Below, one piece after another: positions 1-14,371 of a stretch of 64,000 nucleotides of DNA. Origin of the DNA: Anniella stebbinsi. Taxonomy: Eukaryota > Chordata > Lepidosauria > Squamata > Anniellidae. Positions within the stretch are counted from its first letter, which is position 1. The number at the start of each line of letters is the position of its first letter. The stretch spans positions 98,161,263-98,225,262 of the forward strand of contig JARDYH010000007.1 in NCBI GenBank assembly GCA_029215795.1. Reading direction: 5' to 3'. A model generated the notes under the pieces. That model was given only the letters and a program-made list of their open reading frames with translations. It was not told where the DNA came from and searched no databases. The translations under genes and the position numbers were made by a program.

Positions 1-158
1 AAAGGTTACCATTGATAAGCATTCTTTGAGTCTGATTTTGTAGCCAACTGTGGATCCACCTAATAGTTGTTCCATCTAGCCCACATTTCACTAGTTTGTT
101 AATCAGAATGTCATGAGGCACTTTGTCAAAGTCTTTGCTGAAGTCAAGATATACTATG

Positions 159-1640
159 TCAGCAGCATTCCCACAGTCCACAAGGGAGGTTACCCGACCA
201 AAAAATGAGATTAGTCTGACAGGATTTGTTCTTGACAAATCCATGCTGGCTTCTAGTAATCACTGCATTGTTTTCAAGGTATTTACATATTGACCTCTTT
301 ATAATCTGCTCCAAAATTTTCCCAGGGATGGATGTCAGATTGACTGGTCTACAGTTCCCATGTTCCTCCTTTTTGCCCTTTTTGAAGATAGGGACAACAT
401 TAGCCCTCCTCCAGTCGTCTGGCACTTCACCCATCTTCCATGATATTGCAAAGATAATAGGCAGTAGTTCCAAGAGTCCTTCCGCAAACTCCTTCATTAC
501 TCTAGGATGCAGTTTGTCAGGTCCTAGAGATTTGCACTCATACAAAGAAATTAGGTGTTCCTTGACCATTTGTTTATCAATCTCAAACTGCTATCCTGCC
601 CCTTCAAGCAGGACCCCAGGGGGATCATAGACCCACTTTTGGGAGAAGACTGAGCCAAAGTAGGAATTGAGCACCTAGGCCTTTTCTTTGTCACCAATTT
701 GCCATCCTCATTAAGCCATTGAATGACCCTTTCTTTCCTCTGTCTTTTACTATTCACGTATCTGCAGAAAGCCTTTTTATTGCTTTTAGCATCCCTTGCT
801 AGCCTCAGCTAATTCTCAGCTTTAGCCTCCCTAACACCATTCCGGCACTTCTGTGCTACTTGTTCGTACTCTTCTTTTCTAGCCTGGCCTTCCTTCCGCT
901 GCCTAGATATATATACTTTTTTTTTCTTTTCAGATCATCTCTAAGCTTTTCATGGAGCCACATTGATTTCTTCTGTTGTCTTCTACCTTTTTTCCTTGTT
1001 GGAATTGTTCGTAATTTTGCGTTTAAAATTTCCTTTTTTAAAAACTCCCACCCAGCTTGGACTCCTTTTCTCATTAGGGTCACTTGCCATGGGACCTTAC
1101 TTATTATAGTTCTGAGTTATTAAAATCAGCTTTCCTGAAATCCAGAGTACGTGTATGGCTACACTCAGCTTTTGCTTCCTTTAAAATCAAGAACTCAAGT
1201 ATGACGTGGTCACTTTCCCCCAGAGTTCCCATAACTGCCACTTTATCCACTAAGTCTTCCCTATTGGTCAGTATCAAGTCAAAAATAGCCGTTCCTCTAG
1301 TTCCTTCCTCTACTTTCTGTAGGAGAAAGTTATCAGCCATACATGTCAGGAATTTCTTGGAGGGGTGACTTTTGGCAGAATTTGACTCCCAACAGATATT
1401 GGGGTAATTGAAGTCCCCCATTAATTCTATATCAGATTTCCTTGAAACACTAGCAGTTTGCTTTTCAAAAGTTTCATCCTCGTCTTCTCCTTGATTGGGT
1501 GGTTGGTAGTAGACTCTGACCCTCATGCTCCTTTTATTCCTTGCTCCATTTACTTTAATCCAGATGTTCTAGATGGGGCTCCCAGGCTCATCCTCTTGTA
1601 TTTCTGTGCAGGGATAAGTATTTTTAACATATAGTGTGAC
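159..1640 (-). pseudogene. CR1 ORF2 remnant (endonuclease to start of RT)
   Basis: The reverse-strand product would be the CR1 ORF2 polyprotein, which nicks target DNA with an APE-type endonuclease and copies its RNA there. Visible pieces, in protein order, are the APE region (140-residue open stretch at 1526-1104, with [11 protein letters not shown] and [13 protein letters not shown]), a basic linker (1083-856), the SKRQRKE linker (757-551) and the RT N-terminus (569-159, with [16 protein letters not shown] and [10 protein letters not shown]). The pieces sit in different frames and are separated by stops, so the gene is dead. The catalytic RT box lies beyond the left edge. Confidence 0.8.
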
Positions 1641-1756
1641 TCCGCCTTCCTTTCTATTTCTTCTGTTCTTTTTGAACAAGTTATATCCTTCAATTACTAT
1701 ATTCCAGTCATGGGAGTTATCCCACAAAATTTCAGATATACCAATCAAGTCGTATT

Positions 1757-2505
1757 CATAGAATCATGGAATCTTAGAATCATAGAGTTGGAAGGGGCGT
1801 ATAAGGCCATCGAGTCCAACCCCCTGATCAACGCAGGAATTTACCTTAAAGCATCCCTGACAGATGGCTGTCCAGCTGCCTCTTGAAGGCCTCTAGTGTG
1901 GGAGAGCCCATTACCTCCCCAGTTGATTGCTTCCATTGTCGCACTGCTCTAACAGTCAGGATGTTTTTGCTGATATCTAGCCGGAATCTGGCTTCCTGTA
2001 ACTTGGGCCCATTATTAGGCTGACCAGATAAAATCCAGGTCAGGGCTCATGTAACTTTAACAGTTGTCGAGAAAAGGGAATTTCAGCCAGTGTCATTTGT
2101 ATGCAATTAGTTCCTGGTGAAATTCCCTCTTCATCACAACTGTTAAAGGTGCAGGCACTATACTAGAGTGACCATATACAAAAGAAGGCAGGGCCCTGCA
2201 CCTTTTTGTGATGAAGAGGGAATTTCATCAGGAACGAATTGCATACAAATGACACTGGCTGAAATTCCCTTTTCTCTACAACTGTTAAAGTTACATGAGC
2301 CCTGACCTGGATTTTATCTGGTCAGCCTACCATTATTCCTGGCTGCCGGTCCAGGTCTGTGCCTGATACAGAGTGCTAGCATTAACATTCAAAGCCCTAA
2401 ATGGCTTGGGGCTAGGATATCTGAAGGAACTCCTCCTCCCATATGTACCAGCCTGGACCCTAAGATCATTCTTAGGGATCCTTCTCCGTGAGCCACTGCA
2501 AAAGG
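1757..2505. mobile_element. Composite insertion inside the CR1, with 10-base flanking duplication
   Basis: The insert consists of a reverse-strand CR1 3' end (1757-2016, beginning with catagaatcatgg, the CR1 terminal repeat), a palindromic MITE (2017-2329), and a forward L2-type piece (about 2338-2505) whose translation resembles the KALNGLGLGYL region of L2 RT C-termini. Identical aagtcgtatt flanks show it entered as one unit or was built up inside one inserted copy. Opposite orientation of the outer parts could come from two events; the sequence does not decide. Confidence 0.65.
2017..2329. mobile_element. Palindromic hAT-like MITE with 8-base target duplication
   Basis: The ends aggctgaccag and ctggtcagcct are inverted copies, and the arms (about 2017-2165 and 2180-2329) pair along most of their length. 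The flanks carry ccattatt at 2009-2016 and 2330-2337, an 8-base duplication as left by hAT transposases. There is no coding capacity, so it needs a transposase supplied elsewhere. Relatives lie at 31241-31560 and 31638-31815. Confidence 0.75.
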
Positions 2506-2989
2506 AAGTCGTATTTGCCTTCATGTATTAAGAGTTCAAGTTTTTCTTTTTGTTTCCCCTACTTTGGTCATTAGTATATAGACATCAAAGACCATGAGTT
2601 TTATAGTCTGGTTTTTTCCTACATTGTTGTGAACACTGTTTCTGGGCACTATTGGAGCAGTTCTCTCTGTTATGGTGTATAAGCCTTCATCCATTGTTGC
2701 CTCGAAGTTTACGTCTCCCACCCCCGTGGGATTCAGTTTAAAGCTCTTCTGATGAAGTTCTTCGTGCTGTGACCAAACACATTCTTCCCAGCCCTTGGGA
2801 GATGCAACCCATCCCTTGCCAGCTGTCCATCTTCCAAATAGGGTAGCCCGTGGTCCAGAATCCAAATCCCTCACATTGGCACCACCTTCACAGCCAGTTG
2901 TTCACCTGGAGTATTTTTCTTTCCCTTTCTAATCCTCTTCCAAGAATATGCCATCACAACCTATTGAGTGATGCTTCCGATGGAAGTAA

Positions 2990-3780
2990 TTTGCTCCCTG
3001 TCCCACCCAGCCTACTTTGCAGGAGGTATCCTCATCCAAACGTCAACATTTACCACATTAACCAGCACCTCCATGGCCTATGGACTGAGGAGGAGTCCCA
3101 GCTCAGTGGAACTGAGGGTCATCTGCCTGGCACTGAAACACCTGGCCCCAACAGCTAGAGGCAGGAGACGTCCTGATCAGAATGGACAGTGTCATGGCCA
3201 AGGCCTATGTGAACAAACAAGGCAGGACCCAGTCCAGGACCCTACATAGAGAGGCAATGAAGCTTTTCAGGTACACTTCTGTTCCAACATCACAAAGGCA
3301 TGTTAAACGTCCATGGTGACTGCCTCAGCAGGACCTCCCAGGACCTGGATTCCTTCAGGTGGCTGACAAATCAGCTAGGCCTGCCATTCTTCAACCTCTT
3401 TGCCTCTCAGCAGAATGCCCAGCTCTCCAGGTTCGCCACCCGCTATCTCACAAAAGGCACCAAGCTCATGGATGCACTGACCAACAGATGGCCCATGGGA
3501 GTTCTGCAATGGCATATATCTCCAGCAGCTTTACAGTTCCAGAGAGGATATTGGTCCACTCAGTGAGAGAGATGGCCATCTCAGCGGCCTTTTGGAGGAG
3601 AGCTTCTCAAGAGATCTGCAGAACAGCCACATGGTTGTCATTGCACACATTCACATAACGTTATATTTGCTTCACTGGACGATTCCTTTGGCAGGCATGT
3701 CCTGCAGAGAGTCCAACAACCATAGCAGGGGGCAGCGAGAAGGCCTGTTGACCCACCCGGGGATGAATGGCTTTTTTATA
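2990..3780 (+). pseudogene. DIRS-like retrotransposon remnant (RNase H and tyrosine recombinase tail)
   Basis: Forward frames show a retroelement RNase H: an ELRVICLALKHL block at about 3105, RMDSVMAKAYVNKQGRT (about 3178-3230) in the position of the usual TDN..A..YINKQGGT motif, CLSRTSQDLD (about 3322), and FNLFASQQNAQLSRF (about 3390). Further on, EICRTATWLSLHTFT (about 3610-3655) resembles the C-terminal CRAATW..HTF block of DIRS tyrosine recombinases. Frames change several times and the middle is deleted. DIRS elements integrate with a recombinase and leave no target duplication. A Gypsy-type origin for the RNase H is the alternative. Confidence 0.55.
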
Positions 3781-3900
3781 TACCCAAGACAGCTGAGGTG
3801 TCTTGAGGTGAGAAATGGAAATTCTTTACTCACTGGTAAATTTCTGTTCTCCTCAAGTGAAGGAGTTCAGCTAGGCCCACCCGGGCCAGCCTCCTTCTAG

Positions 3901-4650
3901 TGATGCACAGGCTATGCAGGCTTTACCAACATTGCTTTCGCAGCCTAATTGCCAACCAAAGTACCCAAGAGAGAGTCAACAGGACCAGTGATGTCCGATG
4001 TGATACAGAGGCTTGGAAGACTTAACTGGCAAGCTGGGGCCTCTTCCAGAAGACCAAATTTGGAGACTGCCTTTCCAGCCCCAGAGATGGGGCCTTCCTC
4101 AAGCTAGCTGGCCGCCTTCATTCAAGAAGAGTAGAAATTCACCTGTGAATAAAAAAAATCAGTTTCTTTGAAAGGCCAACTTGTTTATTTCAGGTACTTT
4201 TTAAGAGACAAGATGGGGGGGAAAGATCAATAGCTAGGAGTGGCTTAAGCCAATATATCAGAACCAGGGTGGTTTTCCTGGGAGATATTCTGCTGCTTTT
4301 AGACAGCACATATACCTTTCAGGGAGAGAAAGTGGTGTGACTACTGTGAGTTGTTAGTTTAAGAACAGCAGTGATGCTAAGAGTCAGTTGTGTTGTCCTA
4401 AGTTTTCATGGAACCTTATACCAGGTACCCTCAACACTTAGCTAGCTTCTCTTCTTGCCTCTGTTCCCAAAATTACCTTCCTACTCTCTTTTTTTGTTAT
4501 TTCTTCAGGTAAATTAGGGTTCAAGAAGAGACTATGTTTTCCATTTCTAGTGCTCTCCATTTCAAATTCTGTTTTTGAACTGCATTCCACATTCATGCAG
4601 AGGCTCTGGGGATTCTAATAGGGATGGGCAAACTGACCCGGATGGATCAC
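3901..4650. other. No gene seen
   Basis: Unique-looking or old decayed sequence with no long open frame, no recognised repeat end and no splice-flanked exon that I can identify. Confidence 0.5.
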
Positions 4651-4688
4651 TTGCCCGTCCCCTGCCAAGAATTCCCCACCATGCATGA

Positions 4689-4979
4689 CAATAGAGGCTT
4701 TGGAAATTATGTAATTCCCCCTGCTGCATAAATAGCAGCCATAGAGGTCTCATTTATGCAAGAGTAAAGGTGCAAATGGAGCGTCCACACCTTTACACTT
4801 GTATAAATGGGGTCTTTACAGTCATCATTTAAATAACGGGGGAAATGTGAAATTTCTGGAGCCTACATTGTGTGCAACAATGGGGCTCTGGAAATTGCGC
4901 ATTTCCTCATTGTGTAAAATGGGGCCTTTAAGGCTGCCATTTGATCAGTGGGGGTTATGTAATTTCCAGGCCTTCATTG
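4689..4979. repeat. Fold-back element made of alternating inverted units
   Basis: The segment 4689-4772 pairs with 4788-4870 (both ends carry the gtaaaggtg core next to a 15-base loop). A second dyad pairs 4878-4915 with 4945-4979 (caatggggctctggaaatt against aatttccaggccttcattg). The same unit, about 85-100 bases, therefore recurs in alternating orientation. This fits a non-autonomous fold-back DNA transposon. No target duplication was identified. Confidence 0.6.
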
Positions 4980-5435
4980 TCATGCATAATGGGGAATTCC
5001 TGGCAGCGGTGGGTCACACACAATGGAGGCTCCAGAATGGGGTGGATGGCTGCCAGGTGCTGTTGGGCCATGCGGACACTCGACCCACAGGTCTGCGAAT
5101 GCACTGCAGGTGCCCAACTGGGACGGGGGTGGTGGTGGTTTGCAGACGTGAGAGAGTCTGTTGGACTCCTGGACCAGTCAGGCACCTATGACGTTCTTCA
5201 TCCATAATAATGGCTTAGCCAACCATTGGTCTCCCTATATCAGCCTTGCCTGAATGACTGAAGATCAGGTGATTACCTCATCCTGTCTTTAAAGGCTGAT
5301 CAACACCAGTGTGTAGCCTGTGCCCACGGTGAGTCTCCAAGTAACTTTGACTAACCATGACAATCATGTGCACTCCACACCTCTGCAAAATATCCCAAGA
5401 TTTCTGGGTTACTCAAGTACATGTTTATACATGGA

Positions 5436-5439
<4 letters not shown>

Positions 5440-5484
<45 letters not shown>
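5440..5484. repeat. (TA)n microsatellite
   Basis: About 22 uninterrupted TA units. An open frame through it is only a run of Tyr-Ile and is not a gene. Confidence 0.95.
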
Positions 5485-5487
<3 letters not shown>

Positions 5488-5818
5488 AACATTCAGCAAT
5501 ATCTGGACCCAAATTTCAGTGACGTATGGTATGTTTTGCATTGCTTTATTGATAAAGAACTCCAAACTACACCTGCATAATGTAGAACTTGATCATCTCT
5601 TGCCTTCACATAAGGATGTATTTTTTTTGTTTATTCCTCACCAGCTAGTATCAATTGAGTGAATTAATGGAGAAGTCAGGCTTCCCCCACTTGTAAGGAG
5701 ATGGGGAGATCCAAACTACCTTGTGGCCCCTGGGACCCCCTTCCAGGGACTGCAGGATTGCAGACTTCATTAGGAAGACACTGCTGTTTTGTTTGGTTAC
5801 TGTATTTATGTTTTACTT

Positions 5819-7495
5819 GCTTTATTTATTTATTTCATTTTATTTACAATATATATCACTCCATATCTAAAAAAGCAAATTAAAATTCTTCACTTTAAAA
5901 CAAAGGACCAATAAAAATAGTGCCTGGTCAGTTGAGGAAGGCTTCCTGGAATAGAGCTGTTTTCAGGAGGCACCAAAAGCAGCCTAGTGTTGGCATTTGC
6001 CTGACCTCCAGGGGCAGGGAGTTCCAAAGAGAAGGGGCCACCACACTAAAGGCTCTTCTCCTGGTGGACTCCAATCGCCAAAGGTCCATGTGGAACCATC
6101 AGAAGCATGCCCTCCAATGACCTCAGTGGCTGGGCAGATAGGTAAGGGAAAAGGCGCTTTCTCGGGTATCCTGATCCCAAGTTGTTTAGAGCTTTGTACC
6201 AAAACCTTAGTACAAAAACCTTAAACCTTAGTACCAAAAGTTTAGTACCAAAACCTTAAACCTGGCCTGGTATCCAATATGAAGCAAGTGCAATTCCCTC
6301 AGCAAAGGAGGTTTATGTTGAAAAAAGGCAGCTCCTGGCAACAGCAATCTGCTGTGTTCTGCACTAGCTCCAGCTTCCGAAGCAGCCTTAAGGACAGCCC
6401 CACATAGTGCACATTGCAGTAATCCAATCTTGAGGTTACTAATGCCTATACCACTGTGACCAAGCTATCAAGAGGCCGTAGCTAGCAAGCCAGCCAAAGC
6501 TGGTAAAAGGTACCACTCCCCCTGTCTCTCTTGCATCAGGGCAACCAAGGGTGATTCAGTTCCATACCAGGTCAAAACCCAGGTTGAAATGGGTCTAGAT
6601 TATCAGTGTCCTCCAAGAGTGCCTGCAGTTGTTCCGCCATGACCCTCTCCAATATCTTCCCTAAGAAAGGGGTATTTGCAACTAGGCAATAGTTGTCTAA
6701 TACCATTGGGTCCAGAGTGGGCTTCTGTCAGGGTTATTGATGCACTGCACTCTCTGAGCATGCATGGAGTGCAAGCATACAGCAGCGGAAAAACAGAGGT
6801 CACTGGTAGCAGGCAGATGTCCTGGTAGCAAAAAATACTCAGACACAGTAGCGTTTCAAACTACTAGACTAAGTTTACTGTACAAGTATTTACAGAGAAG
6901 AAAAAACATTATCCAACATCTCATCCATCTCCAACTCTCCCAGAATCTCCAGCATTCTAACAACCTGTTACATCACATGCTGTACCTTTATAGCACTGTG
7001 AACCTATCACAGTGTTGACTGCATATCTCCCTATGTGTTGCTATGCTTTACAGTACAGAAGGAAGAAAACCAAACGACCTTGGTCTTAGAACTAACCAGC
7101 TGCACTCCATTTGGCAACTGTACAGAACACTTTAGATAGCAGTCTCAAATGGTTCTTTCTTTCTTACTTAGTTACAGAAAAAAAACCTTTTACTGTACAT
7201 TTAACCAAATAAAAACTTGACAGCTTCTTCAGGAGTGGTTGCACTACCACCACTTTAAGGATGCCAAGGAGAAGCTTCCCATAGAGAAGCATTCACCACC
7301 ATACCCTGGACCCACCTTTTCAAATGCCATCAGCTAGCTTTTATTGATGAGGAGAGGCAAGGATCAAGAGGGCATGTGGTGGATTGCATTGCTGTAAGTA
7401 CGTTGCCAACATCGTCAGGCCGCAGCAACTGAAACTGATCTCACAAAATTGGGCAGATGGTGGTATCAGACAGCTCGACTGGAATTGCTGTAGAG
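5819..7495 (-). mobile_element. L2-type LINE, interrupted by a solo LTR
   Basis: The left end starts with a (tttA)n tail, the reverse complement of an L2 3' tail. The reverse strand then reads KALNNLGSGYPRKRLFPYL (about 6060-6200) and the stretch around 6360-6440 matches the C-terminal RT region of the better L2 copy at 53.2 kb (tccgaagcagcctt...cattgcagtaat). The part at 7223-7495 continues into the RT N-terminal linker. The element is broken by the 497-base insertion at 6726-7222. Confidence 0.7.
6726..7222. mobile_element. Solo LTR with 5-base target duplication
   Basis: The segment begins TGTCA and ends TGACA, a classical TG...CA terminus with short inverted repeats. It is flanked by gcttc at 6721-6725 and 7223-7227. 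The interior has no coding sequence. A 5-base duplication fits Gypsy or some retrovirus-like LTR elements. Recombination between two LTRs would have removed the internal genes. Confidence 0.75.
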
Positions 7496-7646
7496 ACAAG
7501 CAGTTGTCAGTTGTTATTTTATAGGGTTACCATAAAGCTTTAAATAAATACAACATTTTTTTAAGAAGGAGTAACAATGACGTTCGTAGAAGATGACATT
7601 CAGTGTGATTTTTATCTCCAGCCATTCATTTCCCTATGCTTTTTAA

Positions 7647-10180
<2,534 letters not shown>

Positions 10181-10530
10181 GGCTAACCCACAATGGACTA
10201 TTGTGTTGTCTGAATGCAGTGCGTTTGCTGCAGGGTGGGTTATTGAGTTGTCTGAATGCAGCACATTTTCCCAGCGTGTCTTGTTAACTATGAAGTGTGG
10301 TTTATTTTTCTCAAACAAGTCACCTTGAAAACTCATGGCTTTTGTTGGTTTGTTCAGAATGGTTAAAAAGCAACACTGCATGGTTAACAAGCAATTCCGT
10401 AGAAAACATATGTTCACACAATACAATAACCCACCCTGTGGAAAAAGCATTGTGTTTAGACAACAAGATAACTCACCCTGCCAAAAACATGCTGCGTTCA
10501 GATAACATGATAGCCCACAGTTCAACAACA
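10181..10530. mobile_element. MITE with long inverted arms built from tandem subunits
   Basis: The left arm holds two related units of about 50 bases (10183-10233 and 10234-10278), each with gttgtctgaatgcag. The right arm (about 10415-10525) carries the same units inverted, with cattgtgtttagacaac and ctgcgttcagataacat. The centre is non-coding. This fits a non-autonomous DNA transposon with subterminal repeats. No target duplication was confirmed. Confidence 0.6.
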
Positions 10531-10904
10531 ACTCACACTGGGTGGAATAGCCACACAGAGACTATTCAAGGGGAAATTGCTCACTATTTCCCCAGACAGC
10601 TTCAACAGGAAACAATAAAACAGGTGTCTTGCCAAGGGCAAGAGGTTTGTGGGGTACAGAGGCAAGGACTACACAAGTAGGGAAGATTTACAGCTTTTAT
10701 TACATAGCAGGCGAGGAAAAAGAATACAGGAAGCTGTAGCAAGAAGATTTTGAGCACACATAGGCAAAACAGACATTGCTCTAAAGTCAACAATGCATTA
10801 TTTTCAATTAGGAGAATGTGCCCCTCATCTCCTTCAGGGCCCTTTCTCCAGTCTCAAAAGTTCAATGGGGCATTCCTCACCTCCATTCCAATTTTTATTA
10901 AATT

Positions 10905-13900
10905 TTTATTAAAAAATTCTTTCAATCTGCCACATAATGTAAATTTCAAACCTCTCAACCACATTTTCTCCCACTGGTCCATAGTAATGTTATATCCAAA
11001 ATTTTGAGCCCACTTTATCATACAATCTTTTATCTGTTCAACTTCAGTCTCATACTTTAACAAAAGTTTATATGTCTTTGAAATAACATGGTCATCATTT
11101 GTACATAAGATTTTCTCAAATTCAGATTTTGTACATTCAAAACCCAATTCTTTATCTTTTTATCTTAAACCTTTCCATCATTTGTAAATATGAGAACCAC
11201 TGACAAACATTTCCTTCACTCAGTAACTCCTCTCTTGATTTCATTTAACATCTCCTTCTGTTATTTCTAAAATCTCATTATATGTCAACCATTTATTCGT
11301 GCTTGCCAATTCTCTTCTATAAAAAGCCTCCTGTGAGGAAATCCATAATGGCGTTTTCTGACACAGTCTGGGTTTATATTTATTCCATATTCTAAAAATT
11401 GCTTGTCTCACATAATGATCATTAAATTCTACATTCACTTTAACTTTATCGTACCACAGATACCCATGCCACCCAAATCTTAGATCATGTCCCTCTAATT
11501 CCAGTAATCTTCTATTTTTCATCAACATCCACTCCTTCATCCACATCAAGCAACAGGCAGAGAAATATGTCCTCAAATCCAGCAAACCCAAACCTCCTCT
11601 CTCTTTAGCATCTTGTAATATTTTAAACTTCACCCTTGGTTTTTTAGATTGCCATATAAATGTAGAAATCTCTCTCTGCCATTGTTTGAATGGTAACTCC
11701 AAAGTTACAATAGGTATTGTCTGAAATAGATACAACATTCTTGGCAAAACATTCATCTTAATTGTTGCAATTCTCCCCATCAAAGACATTTGAAGTTTAT
11801 CCCATCTTGTTAAATCTTGTTTAACTTCATTCCAGACCTTTACATAATTATTGTGAAACAACATACAATTCATGTTTGTCAAGTTTATGCCCAAGTATTT
11901 CACCTTCTTTTCTGCTTTAAAACCTTTTTTTCTGCCACCTTTATTTGATCTTGCTTATTCATATTTTTTGTAAGTATCTTAGTCTTTTGTTTATTAACCT
12001 TGAAACCTGCTAATACGCCAAATTCATACAACTTATTCATTAAAGCTTCAATTCCACTCAGTGGATCCTCTAAAGTAAACACCAGATCATCTGCAAAAGC
12101 TCTTAGCTTGTAAGATTCTTTTCTAATTTTTATTCTCCAATTTTTTCTTCTTGTCTTACAGTTCTGTTCAATACTTCCAACACCAAGATAAATAACAAAG
12201 GTGACATTGGACAGCCCTGTCTAGTCCCTCTTGCAATCTTACACAGTTTCGACAAATCTCCATTAATGATGATCCGCGCACTCTGTTCAGTATAAATTGA
12301 CTTCACCCACGTTGTGAAATTAGACCCAAAGTCCATTGCTTCCAAAACTTTAAACAAAAAGTCCCAATTAAGATTGTCAAAGGCCTTCTCCGCATCCAAA
12401 AAAATCAAAGGCGCTTGTTTTTCTGGGTGTTTATCCAAATATTCTACAATATTCAATACAACTCTGATGTTATCTTTTATCTGCCTTTTCAGTAAAAATC
12501 CACATTGATCTCCATGAATAAATTCCCGCAACACAAACTTCAACCTTTCCGCCAATATCGATGTAAACAACTTGTAATCATTATTCAACAGCGCTGTTGG
12601 CCTATAATTTTTAGTCAAAGTTAGCCCCTGACCTTCTTTAGGTATCAACGATATATATGCTATTTTCCATGTCTCTGGTATCTTCCCCTCTTTCAAAATA
12701 GAGATCATTATACTTTGCAAAGGTAATAATAATTCCTCCTCAAAATTTTTGTAATATGTACCTGGATGACCATCCAATCCTGGTGTTTTCCCCAATTTTA
12801 TTCTTTTTATAGCTGCGACCATTTCAGCCATAGTGATCTCTCCATTTCTCTTTTTTTCTGATCCAAAGAAATTTCAGGCAAATTCTGTTTCTGTAAATAT
12901 GTATCTATTCTATCCAATTGCGTCTCATGTTTCTTATATAAATTCGAATAATACTGCTAGAATATTCTTTGTATCTTCACATCATCAATTATTTCCATAT
13001 CACCTTCCTGAATTTTCACTATTGTCTTTTTTTCTTTTTCTTTCCACAGTTTGTAAGCTAGCCATTTTCCCAGTTTATTTGCACTTTCAAATTTTTACAA
13101 AAGTTTTACATTTAACTTCCATTCCATTTTTCTGACCATCAACATAGACAGTTGCTGTTGCAATATCTTGATCTGGTGGCTGATCCCCGCCTTTCTTGGT
13201 GTGCTCTTTAATTCCTCTTCCTTCTTTTTAATCTCATCCATAATAGCATTCATTTTTTCCTGTCTTTCCCTCTTAATTTGACTCTGACTAAAATGTCCTC
13301 TTATAAAAGGTTTACTTGTGTCCCAGACCGTACTTTGGTTAACACCTTTATTCAAATTCAGCTCAAAAAAATCCTTACTTTTTTTCGACCTTCTTCCACC
13401 ACCATGTAATTTTGTAGTAAAGATTCATTTAACCGCCATCTGAACATACTTTTTTTTCCCAGAACCATCAATACTGAGTTATGATCTGAAAAAGATTTTG
13501 ACAAAATCTCTGTGTTCTTTGTCTTGGACATCAAAATCATATCTATTTTTGAAAAAGATTTATGTCTATCTGAGAAATAAGTATATTCCTACATCAACCA
13601 GATCCAAATTATCCACCAGATCAAAAAAACTTTTGGAAGCTTTCCTTTGGCGTCTTTCTCTGAATGTTTATCAACTTGTGGTGATATCACTCCATTCCAA
13701 TCACCCAAGAGACACCAACTATCACTTGAAATGTCCACCAGTCTATGTAACAATCTTTCGTAAAATTCTGCTTTTTGTTCATTGGGAGCATAAACCCCCA
13801 ATACTATAATTTCCAGTCTGTCTACAATAGTTTTTACACCCACAAAACGTCTTTGTTCATCAGATATAACTAATTCTGGTTTTAAATGGGGTTTAATATA

Positions 13901-13960
13901 CAAAGCCACCCTCGACTTTTTCTTTGTGCTTGCAGATATAAATTCTTCTCCCAAGCCTTC
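10905..13960 (-). pseudogene. L1 ORF2 (endonuclease-reverse transcriptase), broken
   Basis: Reverse-strand pieces in order are the endonuclease end (13954-13589, with LGVYAPNEQK and SWCLLGDWNGVI), a linker (13355-13095), the RT palm (12831-12130, with KTPGLDGHPGTYYKNF, YISLIPKEG, NYRPTALLNNDYKL, FLDAEKAFDNLNW, GTRQGCPMSPLLF), the thumb (11903-11241, beginning MKYLGINL) and the C-terminal region (11147-10905). The YADD-equivalent box falls near 12100, where a frame change occurs. Several stops and shifts make it inactive. L1 ORF2 primes reverse transcription at nicked target DNA. Confidence 0.85.
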
Positions 13961-14058
13961 ATTATGCAGATATTTTATATCTTTTTTCTAATATGAGTTT
14001 CTTGTAAACAGACAATGTCCAATTTCAACTTCTTTAGATGGTAAAATATTTTTTCCTC

Positions 14059-14158
14059 TTTTATTTATTTATTTATTTATTTTATTTCTAACCCGCCTCT
14101 CCATCCAGATCGAGATGGAGAACAACAACAAATATAAATATAAACAAATATAAATATA
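14059..14158 (-). mobile_element. L2-family 3' tail fragment
   Basis: A (tttA)n run is followed by ctaacccgcctctccatccagatcg, the reverse complement of the 3' end seen at 22620-22660 (cccgcctcgatccagacggagaggcggg). Short 5'-truncated insertion between the two L1 reading frames. Confidence 0.5.
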
Positions 14159-14371
14159 AATTTGTGGTGAATTTAGTCCATTTATATTCCATGATAAATA
14201 TTTGTGATCCATATTTAGGTTATAATTATGTATCAATAAGAATCTTTATATCCAACAAATTTTACATATTTGAAGTTTCTCCTTCTTCTCTTGGGTCCCT
14301 TTCATCAACTGGTATTTCCTCCAATTCTTTTTTATATTTCTCCATAAAATATCTTGCTTTTTCCACTGAGT

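Larger units (their letters stand above)
1..2897 (-). mobile_element. CR1 LINE, 5' and middle part, with a nested insertion
   Basis: Reverse-strand frames give CR1 endonuclease and reverse transcriptase pieces: a [15 protein letters not shown] block (about 1400), the SDHVILEF block (about 1215), PRVMKEFAEGL and SQHGFVKNKS (about 260-520). The right end (2516-2897) carries the end of CR1 ORF1 with TERTAPI and NSVHNNVGKNQ. The outer element is interrupted at 1757-2505, flanked by a perfect 10-base repeat (aagtcgtatt at 1747-1756 and 2506-2515). The left end runs off the window, so the 3' end is unseen. A second copy of the same stretch lies at 15062-19438 and allows direct comparison. Confidence 0.85.

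Noticed and set aside
5320..5580. 86-codon open frame with a Tyr-Ile run
   Set aside because: It is the translation of the (TA)n microsatellite.
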